NCBI GenBank assembly: GCA_963702305.1
Contig: CAVPBX010000001.1
Location: 62,001-126,000 of the forward strand
Origin: PALSA-693 sp963702305
Lineage (GTDB): Bacteria; Actinomycetota; Acidimicrobiia; Acidimicrobiales; Palsa-688
DNA length: 64,000 bases
Direction: 5' to 3'
Below the pieces are notes generated by a model. The model searched no databases. It was given only the letters and a program-made list of their open reading frames with translations, and had not been told where the DNA came from. Shown piece after piece: positions 54,718 to 62,838 of the stretch. Position 1 is the first letter of the stretch, and every line of letters starts with the position of its first letter. The position numbers and the translations under genes were made by a program.

Positions 54718-57324
54718 ATGGATGCCAACGCGCTTCGACGCGCCTTTACGCAGTTTTTCGTGGACCGCGGCCACACCGCGGTGCCCTCGGCCGGGCTGAT
54801 CCCGCACCATCCCCGGGCGCCGCTGTTCACGAACGCGGGCATGAATCAGTTCATCCCCTACTTCCTCGGCGAGGAGCGCCCTCCCTTCCCCCGGGCCACC
54901 AGCATCCAGAAATGCGTCCGCATCCGGGGCAAACACGACGACATCGACCTCATCGGTCGGACCACCCGGCACCTGACGTTCTTCGAGATGCTCGGGAACT
55001 TCAGCTTCGGCGACTACTTCAAAGAGAAGGCCATCCCCCTGGCCTGGGAGCTGCTCACCGGGCCGCTCGGCATGGACGCCGACCGCTTGTGGGTCACCGT
55101 CTACCGCGACGATGACGACGCCGCGGCCATCTGGTCCGAGCAGGTGGGCGTGCCGGCCGCCCGGATCCAGCGGATGGACGACGACAACTTCTGGGAGATG
55201 GGCGAGACCGGACCCTGCGGTCCCTCCTCCGAGATCTACTACGACCGCGGGCCCGAGTGGGGGCCGGACGGCGGCCCGGCCGGTGGCGGGGGCGAAGAGC
55301 GGTTCGTGGAGATCTGGAACCTGGTCTTCATGCAATACGACCGCCACGCCGACGGCACCCTCGAGCCCCTCCCGAAACCTAACATCGACACCGGAGCCGG
55401 TCTCGAGCGGGTGTTGATCGTCCTGCAGGACGTGCCGTCCATCTGGGAGACCGATGTCCTGCGCCCCATCATCGCCCGGGCGGAGGCGCTGACCGGCCGC
55501 AAATACGGCGAGGACGCCGAGGTGGATGTGGCCCTGCGGATCCTGGCGGACCACGCCCGATCGGTGTCGTTTCTGATCGGCGATGGGGTGTTCCCCACCA
55601 ACGAGGACCGGGGTTACGTGCTGCGCCGGCTCATCCGCCGGGCGGTGCGGCAGGCGTATCTGCTCGGAGTGGAGCGGCCGGTCATGCCGGCCCTGGTGGC
55701 GGCCGCGGTGGAGGTGATGGGCGAGGCCTACCCGGATCTGGCCCGCCAGGAGGAGTTCGTGATCGGGGTCGCCGCCCGGGAAGAGGGCAGCTTCCGGGCC
55801 ACGTTGCGCTCCGGCCTCACCATGCTGGAGTCCGAGCTGTCCGGCGGGGCCACCACCGTGTCCGGGCCGGTGGCCTTCCGGCTGCACGACACCCACGGAT
55901 TCCCGATCGAGCTGACCCGGGAGATCGCCGCGGAGCGGGGCGCCACCGTGGACGAGGCCGGCTTCGAGGCGGCCATGCGCCAGCAACGGCAGCAGTCGAA
56001 GCAGTCGGGGAAAGGACCGGACGACCAGGCTCTGGACCGCCTCGAGCGCTACCGTCAACTGCTCGACGAGCGGGGCACGACGAAGTTCGTCGGTTACACC
56101 GACAGCACGGCCAACGCCATCGTGCTGGCGGTCATCGACGCCGACCCGACCGCGGAGCAGGCCAGCGAGCGGCGGGTCGAGATCTTCCTCGACGTCACCC
56201 CCTTCTACGCCGAGGGGGGCGGCCAGGTCGGCGACACCGGCACCATCGAGACCGAATCCGGGCGGGCCCGGGTGCTGGACACCACCGCAGCCCTGCCCGG
56301 GCTGACGCGCCACCTGGCGGTGGTGGAGGAGGGCGAGATCCGGCCCGGTCAGGCGGCGACCGCCGCCATCGACACCGAGCGCCGGGCGGCCATCCGCCGC
56401 AACCACACCGGTACCCACCTGCTGCACTGGGCCCTGCGCCAGGTGCTCGGTGACCACGTCAAGCAGCAGGGGTCGCTGGTGGCGCCGGACCGCCTGCGGT
56501 TCGACTTCACCCATTACGGGCCGCTGACGACGGAGGAGATCGCCAACATCGAAGATCTCGCCAACGCCCAGGTGCTCGCCGACGACGAGGTGGAGGTCAC
56601 CTCGATGAGCAAGACCGAGGCGGACGCGGCCGGGGCCATCGCCTTCTTTGAGGACAAGTACGGCGAGCGGGTCCGGGTGGTGCAGGCCGGGTCCCAGTCA
56701 CTGGAGCTGTGCGGAGGCACCCACGTGGCCCGCCTGGGTCAGATCGGACCCATCGAGATCGTGTCCGAGGGGTCGATCGGGTCCAACCTCCGGCGCATCG
56801 AGGCCACCACCGGCACCGCCACCCTGGCCCGGCTGCGCCAGGCCGAACGCCAGATCGCCGACGCCGCGGCCTTGCTGCGCGCCCGTCCCGACGAGCTGAC
56901 CACCGCGGTGGAGCGCAAGCTGACGGACCTGCGTGAGCTCGAAGGCCGGCTGAAGTCCGCCGAGCAGGCCGCCCTGGCCGGGCAAGCCCGGACCCTCGTG
57001 GCCCAGGCGGTGGACGGTTGGCTGGTGGCCCGGGCCGACGGCTTGGACACCGATCAGCTGCGCCAACTCGCCAGCCAGGCCCGTCAGGTCGGCGGTCTGC
57101 ACACCGTCGTCCTGGGCGGCAGCCCCGACGGCTCGAAGGCCGTATTGGTCGCGCTGGCCGCCAAAGACGGCCCGCACCCGGCGCCCGCCCTGATCTCGGA
57201 CGCGGCCCGGACGGTGGGTGGCGGCGGGGGCGGCAAGAACCCCGAGCAGGCCATGGCCGGGGGCAAGGACGCCAGCCGCCTCGACGAAGCCCTCGACCAG
57301 ATCCGGGAGCGGCTCGCCGCGTGA
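54718..57324 (+). CDS. alaS: Alanyl-tRNA synthetase
   Basis: An 868-residue class II synthetase with editing domain. LRRAFTQFFVDRGHTAVPSA, LFTNAGMNQFIPYFLG, IQKCVRIRGKHDDIDLIGRT, the motif 3 part in FPTNEDRGYVLRRLIRRAVR, the editing-site RNHTGTHLLHWALRQVLG and ELCGGTHVARLGQIG, and the DHHA1 end GGGGGKNPEQAMAGGKD are complete. TAACCT at 54702-54707 lies 10 bases before ATG. Its stop overlaps the ruvX start as GTGA. Confidence 0.97.
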   Translation: MDANALRRAFTQFFVDRGHTAVPSAGLIPHHPRAPLFTNAGMNQFIPYFLGEERPPFPRATSIQKCVRIRGKHDDIDLIGRTTRHLTFFEMLGNFSFGDYFKEKAIPLAWELLTGPLGMDADRLWVTVYRDDDDAAAIWSEQVGVPAARIQRMDDDNFWEMGETGPCGPSSEIYYDRGPEWGPDGGPAGGGGEERFVEIWNLVFMQYDRHADGTLEPLPKPNIDTGAGLERVLIVLQDVPSIWETDVLRPIIARAEALTGRKYGEDAEVDVALRILADHARSVSFLIGDGVFPTNEDRGYVLRRLIRRAVRQAYLLGVERPVMPALVAAAVEVMGEAYPDLARQEEFVIGVAAREEGSFRATLRSGLTMLESELSGGATTVSGPVAFRLHDTHGFPIELTREIAAERGATVDEAGFEAAMRQQRQQSKQSGKGPDDQALDRLERYRQLLDERGTTKFVGYTDSTANAIVLAVIDADPTAEQASERRVEIFLDVTPFYAEGGGQVGDTGTIETESGRARVLDTTAALPGLTRHLAVVEEGEIRPGQAATAAIDTERRAAIRRNHTGTHLLHWALRQVLGDHVKQQGSLVAPDRLRFDFTHYGPLTTEEIANIEDLANAQVLADDEVEVTSMSKTEADAAGAIAFFEDKYGERVRVVQAGSQSLELCGGTHVARLGQIGPIEIVSEGSIGSNLRRIEATTGTATLARLRQAERQIADAAALLRARPDELTTAVERKLTDLRELEGRLKSAEQAALAGQARTLVAQAVDGWLVARADGLDTDQLRQLASQARQVGGLHTVVLGGSPDGSKAVLVALAAKDGPHPAPALISDAARTVGGGGGGKNPEQAMAGGKDASRLDEALDQIRERLAA

Positions 57325-57813
57325 GCTCGGCCCCGCTGAGCCACCCGCGTATCGCCGTCCCCGGCCGGGTGGTGGGGATCGACCTCGGTTCCCGCCGGAT
57401 CGGGGTGGCCGTGACCGACTCGGCCCAACGGGTGGCGACCGGCGCCACCGTCGTGCGCCGCTCCGGCGACCGGAGCGCCGATCATCGGGCCCTGGCCGAA
57501 CTCGTCGCCGACTATGCAGCGGTCGGGGTGGTGGCGGGCCTGCCCGTCTCGCTGTCAGGGCACGTCGGCCCGGCCGCGGCGGCGGTGCTGCAGGAAGTCG
57601 ACGAGCTCCGCCACGCCCTCCCGGTCGAGGTGGAGACCGTCGACGAGCGACTCACCACCCGAACCGCGGCCCGCGGCCTGCAGCGCGGCGGGCCGCCGGG
57701 CGCGCGACCATCGCCCGGTCATCGACCAGGCGGCCGCTACTGTCCTGCTGCAGACCTGGATCGAGCGCCGGCGCCGGGCCGACGGAACGCAACGGGGGGC
57801 CGACGATGAGTGA
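57321..57813 (+). CDS. ruvX: RuvX/YqgF Holliday junction resolvase-like protein (frameshifted)
   Basis: About 163 residues of the YqgF family (RNase H fold; pre-16S rRNA processing / putative resolvase). RVVGIDLGSRRIGVAVTDSA holds the first catalytic Asp, VGVVAGLPVSLSGHVGPAA and VETVDERLTTRTAARGLQ the next; after a frame change near 57695 the end reads RDHRPVIDQAAATVLLQTWI, the conserved last motif. The gene overlaps mltG (ATGAGTGA, 57806-57813). Confidence 0.9.
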
Positions 57814-58942
57814 CCGCCAGGACATCCTCCCCCCGGGATACGCCCAGAACGAGCCGTGGTCGGGGCCGGAGCACCGCGCCCCCCGGCGCGGCCGCCGCGA
57901 CCGGCCAGGACGGCGCCACCCGGTCCTTTTCGTGCTCCTCATCCTGCTGGCGCTGATCCTGCTCGTCGGCATCGGCGTCTTCGTATGGGCCCAAGGCCAG
58001 ATCAACCCGGGCGGCCACCACGGTCCCGAAGTGTCGGTGCAGATCCCGCCGGGGTCGTCCACGTCCAAGATCGGCTCGATCCTGGCCCGTGCCGGGGTGA
58101 TCCACGACGCCACCCTTTTTGCCATCTATGTGCGGATCGACGGGGACGGTCCCCTGCTCCCGGGCTCCTACCAATTGCCCCGCAACTCGAGCTACCGGAC
58201 CGCCATCTCCGCCCTCGACAAAGGACCGATCCTGGTCACGGACCGCCTCGTCATCCCGGAGGGCTTCACCATCCGGCAGGTCGCCAATGCGGTCGCCGCC
58301 CTGCCCCAAATCCACCTGTCGGCCGCCCGCTTCCTGGCCGCGGCGTCGAGCGGCGAGGTGCGCAGCCCCTACGAGCCGCCCGGCGTCAACAACCTCGAAG
58401 GGTTGCTGTTCCCCGCGACCTACGAGATCAGCCAGGGGCAGAACGAAGTGTACGTACTCGAGAAGATGATCGGCGCCTTCGATGACCGGGCCAGCTCTCT
58501 CGGCCTCACCGCGCTCGCCAGCCAGTTGCACCTCACCCCCTACCAGGTGGTGACCGTGGCGTCCATCGTCGAGCGCGAGGCCAAGCGCACGGCCGATCGC
58601 GGCCCCGTCGCCAGCGTCATCTACAACCGGCTACGCGTCGGTATGACCTTGGGGGCGGACTCCACCCAGACCTACTACCTGCGTCTGACGAATCCCACGA
58701 TCGTCCCGACCCCCGCCCAACTCGACCAGCCGAGCCTCTACAACACCCGGCAGATCAAGGGCCTGCCGCCGACGCCGATCGGCAGTCCGGGCCTGGCCTC
58801 GCTGCAGGCGGCCGCCTCGCCCCCCTCCACCACGTACCTCTATTTCGTGGAGGTCAATCCCGACGGCCAGTTGGGGTTCGCGTCGTCAAACGCGGGCTTC
58901 GTCCAACTGCAGAGCCAGTGCCGGGCCGCCAATCTTTGCTGA
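57806..58942 (+). CDS. mltG: Endolytic murein transglycosylase MltG
   Basis: A 378-residue inner-membrane YceG-like enzyme that cuts nascent glycan strands. A basic cytoplasmic front is followed by one helix (PVLFVLLILLALILLVGIGV), the LysM-like region, then the catalytic part with EGFTIRQVANAV, NNLEGLLFPATYEI and VVTVASIVEREAKR, where Glu is catalytic. STQTYYLRL and SLYNTRQIKGLPPTPIGSPG match the family's last motifs. It lies between ruvX and aroE as in mycobacteria. Confidence 0.95.
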   Translation: MSDRQDILPPGYAQNEPWSGPEHRAPRRGRRDRPGRRHPVLFVLLILLALILLVGIGVFVWAQGQINPGGHHGPEVSVQIPPGSSTSKIGSILARAGVIHDATLFAIYVRIDGDGPLLPGSYQLPRNSSYRTAISALDKGPILVTDRLVIPEGFTIRQVANAVAALPQIHLSAARFLAAASSGEVRSPYEPPGVNNLEGLLFPATYEISQGQNEVYVLEKMIGAFDDRASSLGLTALASQLHLTPYQVVTVASIVEREAKRTADRGPVASVIYNRLRVGMTLGADSTQTYYLRLTNPTIVPTPAQLDQPSLYNTRQIKGLPPTPIGSPGLASLQAAASPPSTTYLYFVEVNPDGQLGFASSNAGFVQLQSQCRAANLC

Positions 58943-59850
58943 CCACGCGGCTGCCGACGGCGGCGACCCGGGTGGCAGGGGTGATCGGCGATCCGGTCCG
59001 GCACTCCCTGTCGCCGGCGCTCCATAACGCCGCGTTCGCGGCCCTCGGCCTGGACTGGGTGTACGTGGCCTTCCCCGTGGCGCCCGGGCAGGCCCCCGCG
59101 GCGGTGGCGGCCATGCGGGCCCTCGAACTCGCCGGCCTCTCGGTCACCATGCCCCACAAGGCGGCGGTGGTGGGTGCCCTGGACCGGCTCGGTCCCACCG
59201 CGGCTCGCTTGGGTGTCGTCAACACCATCAATTGGGCCGCCTCCGCCGGCGAGCCGGCCCTCGAGGGCGACAGCACCGACGGCGCCGGCTTCATCGACGC
59301 CCTACGCGGCGACGACGGGTTCGACCCCGCCGGTCGCCGGTGCCTGGTGCTCGGCAGCGGCGGCGCGGCCCGGGCCGTGACCCTGGCCCTGGCCGAGGCC
59401 CGGGCGGCGTCGGTCGCGGTGGCAGCCCGTCAGGCGGACCGCGCCCAGGAGTGCGCGACGCTCGCCGGCCCGGCGGGCTCGGTCGTGATCGCCAGCCCCA
59501 CCGCGGAGCCGACCGGGAGTTCGAGCCTGGCCGAGGCGGTGGCCGGCGCTGACCTGATCGTCAACGCCACGCCAGTCGGCATGGTCCGCGGTGACGGGTT
59601 GCCGTTCGGGCTGGAGGCGGCCGCGCTCAACAGCCGGCACTTCGTCGCCGACCTGATCTACGCCCCCGCCACCACCCCCTTGCTGGCGACAGCCCGCAGC
59701 CGGGGGGCCGGGACCGCCAACGGCCTGGGCATGCTCATCCATCAGGCCGCCCGGCAGATCGCCGTCTGGACCGGCCGGCCGCCGCCCATCGAGGCCATGT
59801 CCGCGGCGGCGCTCACCGCGCTGGCGCACCGGGGGCATCCGCCGGGCTGA
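58936..59850 (+). CDS. aroE: Shikimate dehydrogenase
   Basis: A 304-residue NADPH enzyme of aromatic amino-acid synthesis. VAGVIGDPVRHSLSPALHNA (shikimate site), LSVTMPHKAAVVGAL with the catalytic Lys, STDGAGFIDALRGDDG, LVLGSGGAARAV (NADP site) and ATPVGMVRGDGLPFG are complete. The N-terminus is uncertain: TTG 58936 or GTG 58918, both overlapping the end of mltG. Confidence 0.93.
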   Translation: MLTTRLPTAATRVAGVIGDPVRHSLSPALHNAAFAALGLDWVYVAFPVAPGQAPAAVAAMRALELAGLSVTMPHKAAVVGALDRLGPTAARLGVVNTINWAASAGEPALEGDSTDGAGFIDALRGDDGFDPAGRRCLVLGSGGAARAVTLALAEARAASVAVAARQADRAQECATLAGPAGSVVIASPTAEPTGSSSLAEAVAGADLIVNATPVGMVRGDGLPFGLEAAALNSRHFVADLIYAPATTPLLATARSRGAGTANGLGMLIHQAARQIAVWTGRPPPIEAMSAAALTALAHRGHPPG

Positions 59851-59937
59851 CCCGGTTGCGGGCGTTTGGGGCGCGCGCTTAGGTCGGAGCCGCGATGTGC
59901 CGAAGTATTCAGCACCACAGGTATATCGGAGGTTTCC

Positions 59938-61014
59938 GTGTCACTCGAAGGTTCGCTAGAGACAGTCGCGCTGCCAGAGGTGCTGCATCTGTTGGCGGAT
60001 ACGTCCAAGAGTGGAGAGCTCTGGGTCCACGGTCCGCAGGCCGCTGGTCGGCTCTGGTTTGACGCCGGGCAGCTCGCCGGGTTCGAGTCCGGCCGCTGCG
60101 ACCAGGCGGTCGACGCCCTGTTCGACCTGCTGCGGTTCGAGGGCGGTACGTTCCGGTTCGACGCCGACGCCGTTCGACCCGACGACGCCCGCCGCCCCAG
60201 CCGGCGGGACCCGGAGTCGGGTGACCTGGTGGCCGGGGACACCGTCGACGTGCGTCCCGTGCTGGAAGAGGCCGAGGCCAAGCTGGTGGAGTGGCACGAC
60301 ATCGTGGCCGTGGTTCCCTCCCTGACCCATGAGGTCCACCTGGCCGCCGACGCGCCCGAGGGCGGCGTGCAGCTCGATGCGCCCCAGTGGTCGCTGGTGG
60401 TGACGATCGGCGAGGGCCGGTCGGTCCACTCGGTCCTGGACCGGCTGGGCCTGCCGGAATTCGACGGCTGCAAGGCGATCAAGGGGCTCGTCGACGGGGC
60501 CCTGGTCCAGGTGATCGACCCCGCCCCGGCGGCGGTGCCGGTCCACGTCCCGACGCCCGAGGTCAGCGCCGCCCCTGAGGTCAGCGCCGCCCCCGAGCCC
60601 GACGTCAGCGCCTGGCCGGACAGCACCGAGCAGCCGGTCGCCGAGCATCCGGTCGCCGAGCAGCCGGTCGCCGAGCCCGTCATGGAGCCCGTCCACGGAG
60701 CCCGGGAAGCGCTCAACGCCCTGCTGGAAGAGATGCCGGGGGAGAGCCCCAGCCCCAGTGCGGACCCTCCTGACGGCTTGGCGGACCGGGGGCCGTGGAC
60801 CTCCACGGAGCTGGCCAGCCTGGACCACCCCGACGGGACCGCCACGGTCGGCACCCTCAGCGACGCGGACCAGGCGCTCGAGCCCGACCCGGCCAGCGGT
60901 GCGGATGAGACGGCCGAGCCGTCTGCCGAGACCGACGGTGAGACCGACCAGGAGGCGGCCGACCCGATCAACCGGGGCATGCTGCTCAAGTTCCTCTCGT
61001 CCGTCCGTTCATAG
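59938..61014 (+). CDS. DUF4388 domain protein upstream of pilB
   Basis: A 358-residue protein. Residues 1-100 form a DUF4388 (PatA-like) domain: SLEGSLETVALPEVLHLLAD and SGELWVHGPQAAGRLWFDAG. The middle (about 110-200) looks like a second alpha/beta domain; from about 205 the chain is disordered, with EVSAAP- and PVAEQ/H-type tandem repeats, and ends SNPINRGML-like DPINRGMLLKFLSSVRS. GTG 59938 is preceded by GGAGG. It lies 13 bases before pilB, so a role in pilus control is likely but unproved. Confidence 0.8.
   Translation: MSLEGSLETVALPEVLHLLADTSKSGELWVHGPQAAGRLWFDAGQLAGFESGRCDQAVDALFDLLRFEGGTFRFDADAVRPDDARRPSRRDPESGDLVAGDTVDVRPVLEEAEAKLVEWHDIVAVVPSLTHEVHLAADAPEGGVQLDAPQWSLVVTIGEGRSVHSVLDRLGLPEFDGCKAIKGLVDGALVQVIDPAPAAVPVHVPTPEVSAAPEVSAAPEPDVSAWPDSTEQPVAEHPVAEQPVAEPVMEPVHGAREALNALLEEMPGESPSPSADPPDGLADRGPWTSTELASLDHPDGTATVGTLSDADQALEPDPASGADETAEPSAETDGETDQEAADPINRGMLLKFLSSVRS
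60559..60678. repeat. Coding tandem repeats in the DUF4388 protein
   Basis: An 18-base unit (GAGGTCAGCGCCGCCCCY) is repeated twice with a partial third from 60559, and a 15-base unit (GAGCAGCCGGTCGCC) about three and a half times at 60628-60678. They encode the EVSAAP and EQPVA repeats of the disordered region. Confidence 0.85.
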
Positions 61015-61027
61015 CTCGGCCGCACTG

Positions 61028-62798
61028 GTGAACGCCTGGGCTGAAGAGGAGGTGCTGGAATCGTCGAGTCCACCGGTGGCGACCGCGGCCGCCCCCGGCG
61101 GAGCCCCCGCACCCAGTGACGACGAGCGGCTCGGGGCGCTGCTCCTCGAGGGTGGCTTGCTGACCGAGGAGGCGCTGGCCCGCGCCTTCGAGGCCCGGGC
61201 TTCTCGGGGGCAGAACCTGACCCGCATCCTCATCGACGACAATCTCGTCACCGAGCCGGATCTGGTCGCCACCCTGGCCCGGCACCTGAAGCTGGAGTAC
61301 GTCGACCTCAGCGAATACCCGGTCGACGCCGCCGCCGCCCGACTGGTGAGCGACAGCCTGGCGAGGCGTTACCTGGCCCTTCCCATCGGCTGGCTGGAAG
61401 GCCGGTTGGTGGTCGCCATGGCGGACCCCTCCAACGTCTTCGCGGCCGACGACATCCGGACCGTCACCGGCGCTGAGGTGCGCACCGCCGTCGCCACCCG
61501 GGCGTCGATCTTGGCCGCCATCGCCAAGTACCACCGGCTGGACTCCGACGCGGAGAACATCACGGCCGAGGCCGTCAGCACCTTCCAGGGCGACAGCGAC
61601 CTCTCCTCAGTACGCGAGGTCACCGAAGACGCCCCGATCGTCAAGCTGGTCAACCTGCTCATCTCCCAAGCCATCGCCGACCGGGCGTCGGACATCCACA
61701 TCGAACCCGGGGAAAACGACCTACGGGTCCGTTACCGCATCGATGGTGTGCTCCACGAGGTGATGCGTCCCCCCAAGCACATCCAGTCCGGCATCATCAG
61801 CCGACTCAAGGTGATGGCGGACATGAACATCGCCGAACGTCGCATCCCCCAGGACGGCCGGGTCACCGCCGTCATCGACGGCCGTCAGGTCGACCTGCGG
61901 GTCGCGACCCTGCCGACGATCCACGGCGAGAAGATGGTCATGCGGGTCCTCGACAAATCGACCGCCCTGCTGCGCCTGTCCGACCTGGGATTCCTCCCCG
62001 AGAACATGGTGCGCTACGAGCAGTCGTACCGGAAGCCGTATGGCACCATCCTGGTCACCGGGCCCACCGGATCGGGCAAGTCGACGACGTTGTACGCCAC
62101 CCTCAACATCCTCAACGACGACAGCAAGAACGTCATCACCGTCGAGGACCCGGTGGAGTACCAGCTCGCCGGGGATCAACCAGATCCAGGTGAATATCAA
62201 GGCCGGTATGACGTTTGCCGCCGCCCTGCGCAGCATCCTGCGATCCGACCCGGACATCGTGCTCGTCGGCGAGATCCGAGACCGGGAGACGGCCGTCATC
62301 GCCGTTGAAGCCGCGCTCACCGGTCACTTGGTCCTCTCGACCCTGCACACCAACGACGCCGCCTCCACCCCCCAACGTTTGGTGGAGATGGGCGTCGAAC
62401 CGTTTCTGGTCGGAAGCGCCATCGACTGCGTGGTCGCCCAGCGCCTCGCCCGCCGGCTCTGCGAAAAGTGCAAGCAGCCGTACCGGCCCGAGTACGGGGA
62501 ACTGGCCGTGGTCGGCTGGGACTTCGAACGCCTGGGTGGGTTCGACCAATCCGGTCCCATCTACCGGGCCACCGGCTGCGGGGCGTGCGGCGGCACCGGC
62601 TACTACGGTCGTTTCGCCATCCACGAGGTGCTGCAGATCACCGAGGAAGCCGAGCGGTTGATCGTGGAGCGCGGCCACTCCGACGACTTGCGGAAGCTGG
62701 CGATCAGCCAGGGCATGCTGACCCTCCGGCAAGCCGGTATGGCCGATGTCCAATCCGGAATGACCTCGATGGAAGAGATCCTCCGCGTCATCGCCTGA
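61028..62798 (+). CDS. pilB: Type IV pilus assembly ATPase PilB (frameshifted)
   Basis: About 589 residues; hexameric ATPase for pilus extension. The N-terminal MshEN domain (RLGALLLEGGLLTEEALARA; ARGQNLTRILIDDNLV-like) is followed by the PilB core: RASDIHIEPGENDLRVRYRI, Walker A VTGPTGSGKSTTLYATLNIL, ITVEDPVEYQLAG, DIVLVGEIRDRETA and HLVLSTLHTNDAASTPQRL; the four-Cys zinc site is in CEKCKQ and GCGACGGTGY. An extra G in GCCGGGGATCAACC near 62173 breaks the frame in the Asp box. GTG 61028 is chosen as start. Confidence 0.92.
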
Positions 62799-62838
62799 CG
62801 CGCTTCAGCCAGGGCCTATTTCGTCCGAAGGGAAAGGC

